Part shown: positions 51,564 to 60,316 of the stretch, one piece after another | How the letters are laid out: every line of letters begins with the position of its first letter | Position numbering within the stretch: position 1 is the stretch's first letter | NCBI GenBank assembly: GCA_024508675.1 | Contig: JANINQ010000021.1 | Coordinates: 806,001 to 870,000 of the forward strand | Direction: 5' to 3' | DNA: 64,000 bases | Source of the DNA: Afipia sp. | GTDB taxonomy: Bacteria; Pseudomonadota; Alphaproteobacteria; Rhizobiales; Xanthobacteraceae | Translations under genes and position numbers: made by a program | Notes under the pieces: model-generated | What the model saw: only the letters and a program-made list of their open reading frames with translations | The model's database searches: none | What the model was told of the DNA's origin: nothing

Positions 51564-52529
51564 ATGTCGGAAAAAAACTGGGACAGGGTGCCGATCGATG
51601 CGCAAAGCATCGACGCGCCGCTGTCGCTGGCGGCGATCTTTCTCGTGGTCACCGTCCCAAGCGAACAGACCGCCCTTGCGAAGGTTTGTTCAGTGCTCGG
51701 CGAACTTGACGACCTCGTCAAGACTGTCGGATTTCGGGATCTATCCGGCCACCTGTCATGCATTGCAGGAATCGGCCACGACCTCTGGAATCGTCTCCGC
51801 CCGGACGCCCGCCCGAAAGAACTGAAGCCGTTTGCGGCGATCAAGGGAGCGGTTCACGACGCACCATCGACATCCGGCGACCTTCTCTTTCACATCCGTT
51901 CCGAACGCCCCGATATGTGCTTCGAGTTTGAACGCATCCTGCTCGACAGTCTCGGCACCGCAGTAACCGTCGTCGATGAAGTTTCAGGCTTTCGATATTT
52001 CGATGCGCGCGACCTTCTTGGATTCGTCGATGGGACGGCCAACCCCACCGGTCTCGATCTGCCGGCCTCGGCCCTCGTGGGCGACGAGGATGCTGCCTTC
52101 GCCGGCGGCAGCTATGTCGTCGTCCAGAAATATCTGCACGACCTCAACGCCTGGAAGCAAACTCCCACCCACCTCCAGGAAGAAATCATCGGCCGGACCA
52201 AGATCGACAACATCGAAATCGACGACGATGACGCTCCGCGCAAATCGCACAAGTCGCTGGCGACCATCGTGGACGCCGACGGAAACGAACATGACATCCT
52301 GCGTGACAACATGCCTTTCGGCCGGCCGGGACGGCAGGAATTCGGGACCTACTTTATCGGTTACTCCAGATACCTCTGGGTGACCGAGAAGATGCTTCAG
52401 CGCATGTATGTCGGCGAGCCGCCGGGAGCCTATGATCGCCTGCTCGATTTCTCGACGCCGCATACCGGCACGACGTTTTTTGCTCCGGCCCGCACACTGC
52501 TGCAAACGCTCGTTCAGGCGGCAGATTAA
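51564..52529 (+). CDS. Dyp-type heme peroxidase
   Basis: A 321-residue member of the dye-decolourising peroxidase family. GFVDGTANP (near 153-161) is the signature GxxDG motif with the distal Asp. RKSHKS carries the probable proximal heme His, and DNMPFGRPGRQEFGTYFIGY contains the conserved distal Arg. No signal peptide is visible, so it is cytoplasmic or encapsulated. No C-terminal encapsulin-targeting peptide and no encapsulin gene next door is evident. Confidence 0.9.
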   Translation: MSEKNWDRVPIDAQSIDAPLSLAAIFLVVTVPSEQTALAKVCSVLGELDDLVKTVGFRDLSGHLSCIAGIGHDLWNRLRPDARPKELKPFAAIKGAVHDAPSTSGDLLFHIRSERPDMCFEFERILLDSLGTAVTVVDEVSGFRYFDARDLLGFVDGTANPTGLDLPASALVGDEDAAFAGGSYVVVQKYLHDLNAWKQTPTHLQEEIIGRTKIDNIEIDDDDAPRKSHKSLATIVDADGNEHDILRDNMPFGRPGRQEFGTYFIGYSRYLWVTEKMLQRMYVGEPPGAYDRLLDFSTPHTGTTFFAPARTLLQTLVQAAD

Positions 52530-52581
52530 CCGGGTCAACACTTAACGGACAAAAGCGGCCGTCAACGGAGCCGCATTTGGC

Positions 52582-52610
52582 TTGACCGCGCGGCGGATAA
52601 CGCTCATGTC
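52582..52610 (+). promoter_or_regulatory. Likely sigma-70 promoter of rnpB
   Basis: TTGACC (52582-52587) and CATGTC (52605-52610) are separated by 17 bases and would place the start near 52617-52619, exactly where the RNA's P1 helix begins. The -10 is weak, as is usual in alphaproteobacteria. Confidence 0.55.
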
Positions 52611-52618
52611 CTCTGGCG

Positions 52619-53052
52619 TCAGTCGGCTGGACGGCCGCTCCGGCAAGGATCGAAAGGTCGCCGGGGAGGAAAGTCCGGGCTCCATCGACATACGGTGCCG
52701 GATAACACCCGGCGGGGGCGACCCCAGGGAAAGTGCCACAGAGAACGAACCGCCTTCACACTTGTCCGAAAGGACTTGCATGAAGGTAAGGGTGAAAAGG
52801 TGCGGTAAGAGCGCACCGCGTCTCCGGCAACGGAGGCGGCATGGTAAACCCCACCGGGAGCAAAACCGAATAGGGACGGCAGAGTGGAAAGTTCGCTCTC
52901 GAGCGATAACTCCGCGGGGCGATGTCAGGCCCGCTGTCCGGGTAGGTTGCTCGAGGCGCAACGCAACTTGCGTCCCAGAGGAATGGCCGTCACGTCTGCG
53001 TGGTGAAAACCATTCAGGCCCTACAGAACCCGGCTTACAGGCTGGCTGATAC
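52619..53052 (+). ncRNA. rnpB: RNase P RNA (type A)
   Basis: The catalytic RNA of RNase P, about 430 nt. GAGGAAAGTCCGGGCTCC (P3/P4 side, CRI) and ACAGAACCCGGCTTAC near the 3' end are universal conserved blocks. TCAGTCGGCT at the 5' end pairs with GGCTGGCTGA (53040-53049) to form P1 with G-U wobbles. Ends are set from P1 and may be off by a few bases. It is preceded by a likely promoter and followed by a terminator beyond a palindromic repeat. Confidence 0.97.
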
Positions 53053-53057
53053 TGATT

Positions 53058-53096
53058 GCATGATCCGGAAAGTAGTTTCCAGTTTTCCGATCATGC
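53058..53096. repeat. Rhizobiales palindromic repeat (copy 3)
   Basis: GCATGATCCGGAAA...TTTTCCGATCATGC is related to the copy at 9953-9997. It lies between the 3' end of rnpB and its terminator, so it is probably transcribed with the RNA and trimmed off. Confidence 0.7.
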
Positions 53097-53104
53097 GCAA
53101 GATG

Positions 53105-53136
53105 GAGGGGTTCGGCGTAAACACGCCGGACCCCTC
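53105..53136 (+). terminator. Terminator downstream of rnpB
   Basis: GAGGGGTTCGGCGT pairs with ACGCCGGACCCCTC over 14 bp, with one G-U pair and a 4-base loop (AAAC). It is followed by GCCATTTC, so the T tract is weak but the stem is very stable. Confidence 0.75.
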
Positions 53137-53251
53137 GCCATTTCATGACAGTTGATGCGGGAAACGACCGCATCGTGAAGGCTTGATGGCCGGAACAAAT
53201 CGGCGCAAGCTCACCTGCGGGGCTGACGAATTACAATCGAAGGGGCGCACG

Positions 53252-54196
53252 ATGACTGCGACGGCGGGCCGAATGGTCATGCTGGCTCTGGTGCTTGTTG
53301 CATTTGTGGCAGCGCTTGTGTTCGGCCTTTCGTACATGCAGCGCGAGCGCTCGGTGGAAACAGGAACCAGGGTTGAAGCGAAGGCCGAACCCAAGGTTGA
53401 GCCCAAAAGCGAGATCAGGAAAGAATCCAACATAGGAGCCACGGCTGACGTCAAGGCAGACGCCAAGGTTGAATCCAGCACTGCAGCAAAACCTGCAACC
53501 ACAGCGACGCCAGCGGTATCCCCGCCCGCATCGCGCCCTCAAGCAGAGAGTTCGCCCGCGCCCGCAAAGGCTGAAGCCAAGGCCGAGACCGGCGTACCTG
53601 CAGAGTCATCCCCTCCAGCGGATACGGACAGGTCTGTACCCACCTTCGACATTACCCGCGTTGAACGAACGGGTGACGCCGTCATCGCCGGCAGGGCTGC
53701 GCCCGGTGCGACCGTCGAATTGCTCCGCGATGGCCAATCCCTTGGCCGGGCAGTCGCGGATCAATCGGGACAATTCGTCATGACCCCTCCGCCACTTCCT
53801 CCCGGGACTTACGACCTGACATTGAGGTCCAGACTGCCGGACGGGAAGCAAGCGATATCCGAACAGAAAATGGCTGTCGTGTTGGACACGGCAGAATCCG
53901 CTTCCCCTGCGGTTCGTTCACACGCCGAAACACCACGTCCCGCTAAGGACAACAAGATGGCGGACCGTTCCGCACCGGAAGCTGGCAAGCCTTCTCAAGC
54001 GAGCCTTCCGTCCAGGAAGCGCTCAACGTCCGCCGTGATCGTGTCTCGCGGTGACAGTCTCTGGCGCATCAGCCGCGCTACCTACGGCTCAGGCGAATTG
54101 TATCCGCTGGTTTTGAGGGCGAACCGGAGCCAGATCAGGAATCCGGATCTCATTTACCCCGGCCAGAGCTTCGTCCTCCCCAGGCGGGCGCGCTGA
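53252..54196 (+). CDS. LysM-domain protein with membrane anchor and Ala/Glu/Pro/Lys-rich linker
   Basis: A 314-residue protein. A short N-terminus precedes one membrane helix (about 8-24, MLALVLVAFVAALVFGL). A long low-complexity linker follows (repeats of KAEPKVE, KADAKVE). Residues about 125-205 look like a bacterial Ig-like/carboxypeptidase-regulatory fold (PGATVELLRDGQSLGRAVADQ). A C-terminal LysM domain lies at about 262-310 (VSRGDSLWRISRATYGSG...NPDLIYPGQSFVLP). It is likely periplasm-facing and binds peptidoglycan. The ATG with AAGGGG upstream is used rather than an earlier ATG at 53186. Confidence 0.85.
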   Translation: MTATAGRMVMLALVLVAFVAALVFGLSYMQRERSVETGTRVEAKAEPKVEPKSEIRKESNIGATADVKADAKVESSTAAKPATTATPAVSPPASRPQAESSPAPAKAEAKAETGVPAESSPPADTDRSVPTFDITRVERTGDAVIAGRAAPGATVELLRDGQSLGRAVADQSGQFVMTPPPLPPGTYDLTLRSRLPDGKQAISEQKMAVVLDTAESASPAVRSHAETPRPAKDNKMADRSAPEAGKPSQASLPSRKRSTSAVIVSRGDSLWRISRATYGSGELYPLVLRANRSQIRNPDLIYPGQSFVLPRRAR

Positions 54197-54325
54197 CGGC
54201 ACGCCTCGCCTGGCCAGGGTTCCAGATGTCTCAAGTTAAAGCTTTTCCCTAGGCCTTCATTTTACCCGATCCGCCTAGAACGTCCGCAAGTTCCGGCGCA
54301 TGTGCGCGCGACGAATGCGGTCAAC

Positions 54326-55531
54326 ATGACGTTTTCACCGTTGCAACTGCTGCGCCCCCGCCAGCTTCCGGAGGGCATCTATGTGGAGATCATCAGCGAT
54401 CTCTTCAGCGCGACGCCGTCCATCGTGGTGTTTCTGGTCAGCCAGTGCGTCATCGGAACCGTCATTTTTATCGAGACCGGCGATCGCTATATCCTCGCCC
54501 TGACACTGATTGCCGTTCTGGTTTCGGCAGAACGTATCTGGATGATCCGCCGCTATCACCGCGCGGCCGCAGGCAGAAAGCTGCAGCGCGACGAGGCGCA
54601 GGTGTGGGAGCGGCAGTTTGCGATCCGGAGCATTGCAACCGCCATCGTGGTCAGCGCCATCGGCGTGCGCTGCTTCATGCTGCAGGACCCCGCCGTTCAC
54701 ATGCTGATCATCGGCGTGATCTCCACATATGCAGCCGGCACGGTGACCCGTGTGGCCTACCGTCCGCGGCTGGCGCTGATCAATCTGTTCATTGTGGCTA
54801 TCCCGCCGAGCATCGCCTGCATGCTTCACGGCGGCCTGATCTATATTTCGCTCGGGCTGATCACACTCATCTTTCTGTTCGGCGCGTTCGACATCATCCA
54901 GCACGCTTACGCAACGGCCGTCAGTCAGCTCACCCTCAAGCGGAAGTTTGCCGGCCTTGCGCAGCAGGACGCACTGACCGGCCTGTCCAACCGGCTAGGG
55001 CTGAGCGAAAATCTCGAAACCGTGATCGTAGACGCCCAGCGCAACGGTTACGGCATCGCCGTTCACAGCCTCGACCTCGATCGCTTCAAGGCAGCGAACG
55101 ATCTTTACGGTCATCCCGCCGGTGACGCGATCCTCAAGGAAGTCGCGCGGCGGCTGACGCGCCTCACCCGTGCAAGCGATCTTCTGGTGCGGCTCGGCGG
55201 CGATGAATTCGTATTGGTGCAGACCGGCGTGGCGGAACGCGAACAGGCCATCGGCCTCGCATCACGCATCGTCGAGGACATCGGCAGCTATTACAATATC
55301 AATGGCTACACCATCGAGATCGGCACCAGCGTTGGCATCGCGCTGCTCACCGACGAAGACATAGCGCCGGACGATCTGCTCGCGCGGGCCGATCAGGCGC
55401 TGTATCAGGCCAAGCGAACGAGAAGCGGCTACGCCGTGTATACGGTCGCGCCGCATCTCGTTCCCTCGCCGATCGATGGCGACGACTTTCAGGATCACAC
55501 CATCAGCCGCAAGACGGTGAACCTGCGCTAG
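54326..55531 (+). CDS. Membrane-bound diguanylate cyclase (GGDEF)
   Basis: A 401-residue protein with several hydrophobic segments in the first about 195 residues, followed by a GGDEF domain (about 215-380). DALTGLSNRLGL starts the domain. GGDEF itself is at 291-295, and RASD (282-285), five residues before it, is an intact I-site for product inhibition, so active c-di-GMP synthesis is predicted. The N-terminal region is not a recognised sensor. No EAL domain is present. Confidence 0.9.
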   Translation: MTFSPLQLLRPRQLPEGIYVEIISDLFSATPSIVVFLVSQCVIGTVIFIETGDRYILALTLIAVLVSAERIWMIRRYHRAAAGRKLQRDEAQVWERQFAIRSIATAIVVSAIGVRCFMLQDPAVHMLIIGVISTYAAGTVTRVAYRPRLALINLFIVAIPPSIACMLHGGLIYISLGLITLIFLFGAFDIIQHAYATAVSQLTLKRKFAGLAQQDALTGLSNRLGLSENLETVIVDAQRNGYGIAVHSLDLDRFKAANDLYGHPAGDAILKEVARRLTRLTRASDLLVRLGGDEFVLVQTGVAEREQAIGLASRIVEDIGSYYNINGYTIEIGTSVGIALLTDEDIAPDDLLARADQALYQAKRTRSGYAVYTVAPHLVPSPIDGDDFQDHTISRKTVNLR

Positions 55532-55544
55532 GAGCGCAGTTCAT

Positions 55545-55599
55545 CCAACCTCATACTGAGGAGCAACACAAAGCGTTGCGTCTCGAATGACGAGGTTGG
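55545..55599. repeat. Short palindromic repeat, family with CTCATxCTGAGGAG (copy A)
   Basis: CCAACCTC (55545-55552) pairs with GAGGTTGG (55592-55599). The internal CTCATACTGAGGAGC and GCGTCTCGAATGA blocks match a repeat type frequent in Bradyrhizobium-like genomes. Confidence 0.7.
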
Positions 55600-55622
55600 A
55601 GACATCCTTTTTGACCGCCTTA

Positions 55623-55666
55623 TGGTTCGAGACGCGAGGCTTTGCCTCGCTCCTCACCATGAGGGT
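55623..55666. repeat. Short palindromic repeat of the same family (copy B, inverted)
   Basis: TGGTTCGAGACGC...GCTCCTCACCATGAGGGT is the reverse-oriented counterpart of copy A, with an inner hairpin GCGAGGC-TTT-GCCTCGC. Together the two form a pair facing each other in the 174-base gap after the diguanylate cyclase. Confidence 0.65.
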
Positions 55667-55705
55667 CACCCTATCATCACTCAGCCGCTGACATACCGCG
55701 CGTGC

Positions 55706-56068
55706 TCACGCCCTGACGAAATGCGGCGTACGCAAACTCGTAAATGGCCTGAACTGCACAGTCACCTTGTCGCCAATGCGCAGATCAATGTCGCCGTGCG
55801 CCATCATGCGAAAACCTTCTGCCATATCGACCAGCAGGATCGCATAGGGGACGTGAGCTTTCGCTTCAGGCGTCGCGGCGCGGCGAACCACTGTCGCAGA
55901 ATAGACCACGCCGTTGCCGCTGGCCTGATGAGTCTTCGGCGAAGCATCGCCGCATGACGGACAGAATGCCCGGCGGAAATACCAGAGATGACGGCACGCG
56001 CCGCACGACTGATAGAGAATTGCGTCCGCGCCGTCGGTCCAGCCTTTGAGTTCTGCTGCTTCGCTCAT
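55706..56068 (-). CDS. DUF35 OB-fold / Zn-ribbon acyl-CoA-associated protein
   Basis: A 120-residue protein. Four cysteines (22, 25, 36, 39) in CGACRHLWYFRRAFCPSCG form a zinc ribbon, followed by an OB-fold half with GNGVVYSATVVRRA and GDKVTVQFRPF. DUF35 proteins are partners of thiolase-like enzymes that act on CoA esters. The start overlaps the stop of the thiolase-like gene by 4 bases (ATGA), supporting a two-subunit enzyme. Confidence 0.88.
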   Translation of the reverse strand: MSEAAELKGWTDGADAILYQSCGACRHLWYFRRAFCPSCGDASPKTHQASGNGVVYSATVVRRAATPEAKAHVPYAILLVDMAEGFRMMAHGDIDLRIGDKVTVQFRPFTSLRTPHFVRA

Positions 56069-57201
56069 CGCACCCGCTCCAGAAACATGCTGACATGGGA
56101 CGACATCACCCCGCCGTCCCCATGCAACAACGCAAGCGATGCATCGCGCACCTGACGTGGCCCTGCGCGCCCCGTCATCTGCAACTGCGTCTCGACCAGA
56201 TGCGCCATCGCGCCGCCGCAACCACAGTGACCATAACTGAGCAGCCCACCGTGGGTGTTCAGCGGCAGAGCGCCACCAATACCGAAATCGCCATTGCGCG
56301 CACGCGCCGCGGACTCGCCGCGTTTCGCAAGACCAAGCTCCTCGATCAGGATCGCCAGCGTAATGGTGAAGCTATCATAGATGCCGGCATACTTGATGTT
56401 GCGCAGATCGACGCCAGCTTTGTCCTGCGCCCGCTTTAACGCGACAGCAGCCCCAACGTCGGACAGCGACTTCGCCGCCGTGATGTGTTGATGCAAATGT
56501 GCCTGCCCGCATCCCATGATGCGGACGTGACGATCGGCGATCGGCTCTCGGCTGATGATGAAGGCAGCGCCGCCATCCGACACCGGGCAGCAGTCGAGCA
56601 GTTTCAGCGGCGACGAAATCTCGCGCGACGCCATAACGTCTGCCACCGTGATAGGATCGTGAAACTGCGCGCCCGGATGCAGCATGGCGTGCCGGCGCAT
56701 CAGCACCGCGAACTCCGCCATGTCTTCCTGCGTCAGGCCGTAGTCGTGCATGTAGCGCGAGGCGAGCAGCCCGTAATAGGCCGGGATCGTCGGGCCGAGC
56801 GGCACCTCGTAGTCGGGATGACCGACCTGCGCCAGCGTGCTCATGGCGGAATCGCGCGCCTGCCCGGTGAGGCGATTTTCTCCTGCAACGACAAGAATGG
56901 TTTTCGCGACACCAGCCTCGACCAGTTCATGCGCCAGCATCACCATGGCAAGCCCGGTTGCGCCGCCCACCTGAATCGCATGCGCATACGATGGCTGGAT
57001 GCCGAAGTGCTCGGCAAACACAGTCGCCAACATCAGATGCGGCATGGTGGTGGAATAGCCGGTGAGAAGGCCGTCGACGTCACTGCGCTTGAGGCCCGCA
57101 TCCGACAACGCGCCCCGCGCCGCCTCGGTCATCAGATCGAGCGTCGAGCGCCCCTCATGCCTGCCAAAAGCCGTCAGTCCAACGCCGCTGATGAAACTCA
57201 T
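56065..57201 (-). CDS. Thiolase-superfamily protein lacking the nucleophilic cysteine
   Basis: A 378-residue thiolase-fold protein of the SCP2/lipid-transfer type. At the site of the usual reactive Cys (normally NxxCxSG) it reads QVGGATG with Val78, so ordinary Claisen condensation or thiolysis is unlikely. NTHGGLLSYGHCG (near 315-327) keeps the C-terminal catalytic His (His325), and GIYDSFTIT (274-282) holds Tyr275. Cys-less thiolase homologues paired with DUF35 proteins include the steroid-degradation retro-aldolase Ltp2-ChsH2, an analogy rather than a proven function. Confidence 0.82.
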   Translation of the reverse strand: MSFISGVGLTAFGRHEGRSTLDLMTEAARGALSDAGLKRSDVDGLLTGYSTTMPHLMLATVFAEHFGIQPSYAHAIQVGGATGLAMVMLAHELVEAGVAKTILVVAGENRLTGQARDSAMSTLAQVGHPDYEVPLGPTIPAYYGLLASRYMHDYGLTQEDMAEFAVLMRRHAMLHPGAQFHDPITVADVMASREISSPLKLLDCCPVSDGGAAFIISREPIADRHVRIMGCGQAHLHQHITAAKSLSDVGAAVALKRAQDKAGVDLRNIKYAGIYDSFTITLAILIEELGLAKRGESAARARNGDFGIGGALPLNTHGGLLSYGHCGCGGAMAHLVETQLQMTGRAGPRQVRDASLALLHGDGGVMSSHVSMFLERVR

Positions 57202-57259
57202 GTGTCCGCGCTTGCCATAGCCGTGTCCGCAACTGATGTGCCACGGCTATGACGCGACT

Positions 57260-58852
57260 TCAATGCGCGTCCGGCGGCGGGCCCATCATGTTGGGCTTGC
57301 GGACGAAGAAGACCAGCGTGCTGAGCACCAGATAGAAGCAGGTCAGGATGAAGAAGGCGTCGCCGAAGCTCATCACCACCGCCTGCCGGTGCACGATCTG
57401 CGACAGTTGCTTCAGCGCCATCAGCGAGGCATTGCCCGCGCCCTGGAATTTCTGCGTCAGCATATTGAGCGTTTCGACCGCCACCGAATTGCCCCAGGTC
57501 ACGCGGTCGTGCAGACGTGAGATATGCAGGTCGGTCCGGTGATCCAGCACGGTGTTGATGATGGCCAGCCCCACCGCGCCGCCGAGGTTGCGCGTCAGGT
57601 TGAACAGGCCGGACGCGTTCTTCAGGCGCGAGGGCGCGAGCGTGCCGAGCGCGATGTTGTTCACCGGCACCATCGCCATCATGATGCCGACGCCGCGCAG
57701 GATCTGCGGCACCAGCAATTCATAGAAATCGTAATCGCGGGTGATGCCGGTCATCATCCATGAGCTGACCGCGAAGACGATCAGGCCGGTGGCGATCATC
57801 AGGCGCAAGTCGACCTTGGTCATCAGCCTTCCGATGATCGGCGCACTGACGAACATCGCCGCGCCGGACACGAACATCGTCTCACCGATCATCAGCGCGC
57901 TGTAACCCCTCACCTCCGCGAGATAGCGCGGATAGATGTAGGTCAAGCCGTAGAGGCCGATGCCGACGCAGAACGAGAACATGCAGCCGAGCGCGAAGTT
58001 GCGGTCGGTGAAGGCGCGAATGTCGACAATCGGCTCCTTCTGCGTCAGCGCGCGATAGAAAAAGACCACAGCCGAGACGACGCAGACGATGGCGAAAAAG
58101 AAGATCGACTCGTCCTGCAGCCAGTCGTTGCGAGGCCCTTCCTCCAGCACATATTCGAGCGAGCCGAGGAAGCCCGCCATCGAGATCAGGCCCCACCAGT
58201 CGAAATGCTCGAGCAGCGCGAAGTTCGGCTTGTCGAAATCCACCAGCGCCAGCACGCCGATGGTGATGCCGATGCCGGGCACCACGTTGATGAAGAACAG
58301 CCAGTGCCACGACATCAGGTCGGTAATGTAGCCGCCCACCGTAGGGCCGATGGTCGGCGCCAGTGTCGCGACAAGACCGATGATCGGGCCGACGATGTGA
58401 AACTTGCTGCGCGGAAACACTGTGTAGGCGGAGGCAAACACGGTCGGGATCATGCCCGCGCCGACAAAACCCTGGATCGCGCGCCACAGGATCATCTGTT
58501 CGATGGTCGAGGTCAGGCCACACATAAAGCTTGCGAAGGTGAAGCCCGCGGCAGAAATCGCGAACAGCAGCCGCGTGCCGAATGCGCGTGACAGGAATCC
58601 CGACAGCGGGATCGCAATCACTTCGGCGATCAGATACGAGGTCTGCACCCATGCGACTTCGCTGGTGCTGGCGGACAGACCGGCCTGGATTTCATTCAAC
58701 GATGCCGAGACGATCTGGATGTCCAGGATCGACATGAACATCCCGAACACCATGATGAGGAACGCGATCAGCCGGCGCGTGCTGATCGTCTCCGTCCCCG
58801 CCGGAACAGCGGGGCCGCCACTCATCGTCGGCGAGGCGGTGTTTGACGACAT
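57260..58852 (-). CDS. MFS drug:H+ antiporter, DHA2 family (EmrB-like)
   Basis: A 530-residue protein with fourteen predicted membrane helices. SILDIQIVSASLNEIQAGLSAS is the DHA2 start motif with the conserved Asp in helix 1, and WVQTSYLIAEVIAIPLSGFL lies in helix 2. The subfamily typically pairs with a HlyD-type adaptor. That adaptor is encoded 39 bases upstream in the same direction. No outer-membrane channel gene is seen nearby, so a TolC-like protein encoded elsewhere must complete the exporter. Confidence 0.9.
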   Translation of the reverse strand: MSSNTASPTMSGGPAVPAGTETISTRRLIAFLIMVFGMFMSILDIQIVSASLNEIQAGLSASTSEVAWVQTSYLIAEVIAIPLSGFLSRAFGTRLLFAISAAGFTFASFMCGLTSTIEQMILWRAIQGFVGAGMIPTVFASAYTVFPRSKFHIVGPIIGLVATLAPTIGPTVGGYITDLMSWHWLFFINVVPGIGITIGVLALVDFDKPNFALLEHFDWWGLISMAGFLGSLEYVLEEGPRNDWLQDESIFFFAIVCVVSAVVFFYRALTQKEPIVDIRAFTDRNFALGCMFSFCVGIGLYGLTYIYPRYLAEVRGYSALMIGETMFVSGAAMFVSAPIIGRLMTKVDLRLMIATGLIVFAVSSWMMTGITRDYDFYELLVPQILRGVGIMMAMVPVNNIALGTLAPSRLKNASGLFNLTRNLGGAVGLAIINTVLDHRTDLHISRLHDRVTWGNSVAVETLNMLTQKFQGAGNASLMALKQLSQIVHRQAVVMSFGDAFFILTCFYLVLSTLVFFVRKPNMMGPPPDAH

Positions 58853-58891
58853 CAGGCTGTCCTAGAGGTCCGGTACCGGACCCGCACGCAG

Positions 58892-60130
58892 TTATCGTGC
58901 GCTGATCGGATCGACGTGGTCCGGATTCGGCTTGGTGTTCACCGTGGTCACTACCGACATGCCGGGCCGCAGCAGGTTTTCCCGAGCCACGGAGAACGGC
59001 ACACGAATGCGAACCGGCACGCGCTGAACCACCTTGGTGAAGTTGCCGGTGGCGTTGTCCGGTGGCAGCAGCGTGAACACGGAGCCGGATGCCGGGGCAA
59101 GGCTGTCCACGACGCCCTTGATGGTGCGGCCCGACACGGCATCGACCGTGATCGACACCGGCTGGCCGGGCTTCAGGCGGCCAAGCTGCGTTTCCTTGTA
59201 GTTGGCATCGATATAGACGTCGTCGATCGGCACGACATTGGCGAGCCGCTGACCGGGCTGCACATAATCACCCGCGCTGACGATGCGATTGGAGAAGATG
59301 CCGTCCACCGGCGCGCGCACCACCGTAAAGGAAAGATCGCGCACGGCCTTGGCGAGCGCCGCGCGCAATTCCTGCAACTGGCCTTCGGCTTCCGCCTTTT
59401 GCGCGTTGATGACATCAACCTGAGTCTGCGCGGCGTCCAGCGCAGCCTTGGCGCCCTGCACCGCCGCCTGCGCCTGATCACGTCCCGCCTGCGACACATC
59501 GAAGGTCGCCTTCGAGGCAAAGCCCTTGGTGCTCAGGCTTTCCTGGCGCGCAAAGTCAGCCTCCGCGCGCTTGATGGCGGCTTCAGCCGACACCAGCTGC
59601 GCCTGCGCCTGTTCAACCGCACTGCCCTGCGCTGCGGCCTGACGCCCGATACGCTCGATGGTCGCTTCCTGCGTCGAGACCCTGGCGCGCGCGCTTTCGA
59701 CGGCCAGACGATAGTCGCCATCGTCGATCATGAAAACGACATTGCCCGCGCCGACGCGCGTGTTGTCGCCCACCATGACTTTTGAAATGTGCCCGGCGAT
59801 CTTCGCGCCCATCGTAGTGTTGTTGGCGCGGACATAAGCGTCGTCGGTGGTCACCTGATAACGGCCGATGACCATGTAGTGATAGCCGAAATAGATACCG
59901 GCCAGCGCGGCCACGGCGCCGACGCCGACAATGATGCGCTTGCGGAGCGCGGATTTCGGTTTTGCGGAGTCGTCGTTCGCTTCGGCAGGAGGCGCTGCCT
60001 CGGGAGCATCCGTCGCAGGCTGCTCGACCGGACGTGCGCGCTGCTCGATCGCCGCCGCACGCGATGCGTCGGTCTCGTTCGGCTCCGGGTGAACAACCCT
60101 TGCAACCTGATCTCGGGCAGGCACGGCCAT
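58892..60130 (-). CDS. HlyD-family membrane fusion protein (EmrA-like)
   Basis: A 412-residue periplasmic adaptor. The cytoplasmic N-terminus is Ala/Glu/Pro-rich, and one membrane helix lies near 69-86 (RIIVGVGAVAALAGIYFGYH). A biotinyl-lipoyl half (RVGAGNVVFMIDDGDYRLAVESARARV) follows, then a coiled-coil hairpin (about 140-250), then a second lipoyl half and beta-barrel (RAPVDGIFSNRIVSAGDYVQPGQRLANVVPI). The ATG at 60130 follows AAGGAGG. It is transcribed away from the TetR gene through a perfect palindrome, pointing to TetR control. Confidence 0.92.
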   Translation of the reverse strand: MAVPARDQVARVVHPEPNETDASRAAAIEQRARPVEQPATDAPEAAPPAEANDDSAKPKSALRKRIIVGVGAVAALAGIYFGYHYMVIGRYQVTTDDAYVRANNTTMGAKIAGHISKVMVGDNTRVGAGNVVFMIDDGDYRLAVESARARVSTQEATIERIGRQAAAQGSAVEQAQAQLVSAEAAIKRAEADFARQESLSTKGFASKATFDVSQAGRDQAQAAVQGAKAALDAAQTQVDVINAQKAEAEGQLQELRAALAKAVRDLSFTVVRAPVDGIFSNRIVSAGDYVQPGQRLANVVPIDDVYIDANYKETQLGRLKPGQPVSITVDAVSGRTIKGVVDSLAPASGSVFTLLPPDNATGNFTKVVQRVPVRIRVPFSVARENLLRPGMSVVTTVNTKPNPDHVDPISAR

Positions 60131-60192
60131 CACGGCCTCCTTCACGTGTCAAAAGTTCGCGCCCGGAGGAACTGCCACCGGAGCTGCGACAC

Positions 60193-60229
60193 AATTACCA
60201 TTGACCGAACCGTTCGGTCAATGGTAATT
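60193..60229. promoter_or_regulatory. Perfect palindromic operator between the efflux operon and the TetR gene
   Basis: AATTACCATTGACCGAAC is followed, after one base, by its exact reverse complement, giving 18-bp arms over 37 bases. The core ACCGAACxGTTCGGT is the usual TetR/AcrR operator pattern. It lies 62 bases before the adaptor start and 88 bases before the TetR start, so one site can control both. Confidence 0.88.
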
Positions 60230-60316
60230 TGATCCATCATTTCGTACCGCAATTCGGGTTCCCGCATCCTTTCCGGCTGCGCGCTCCACAACGAAACGAA
60301 AAAACAGACTAAACGA

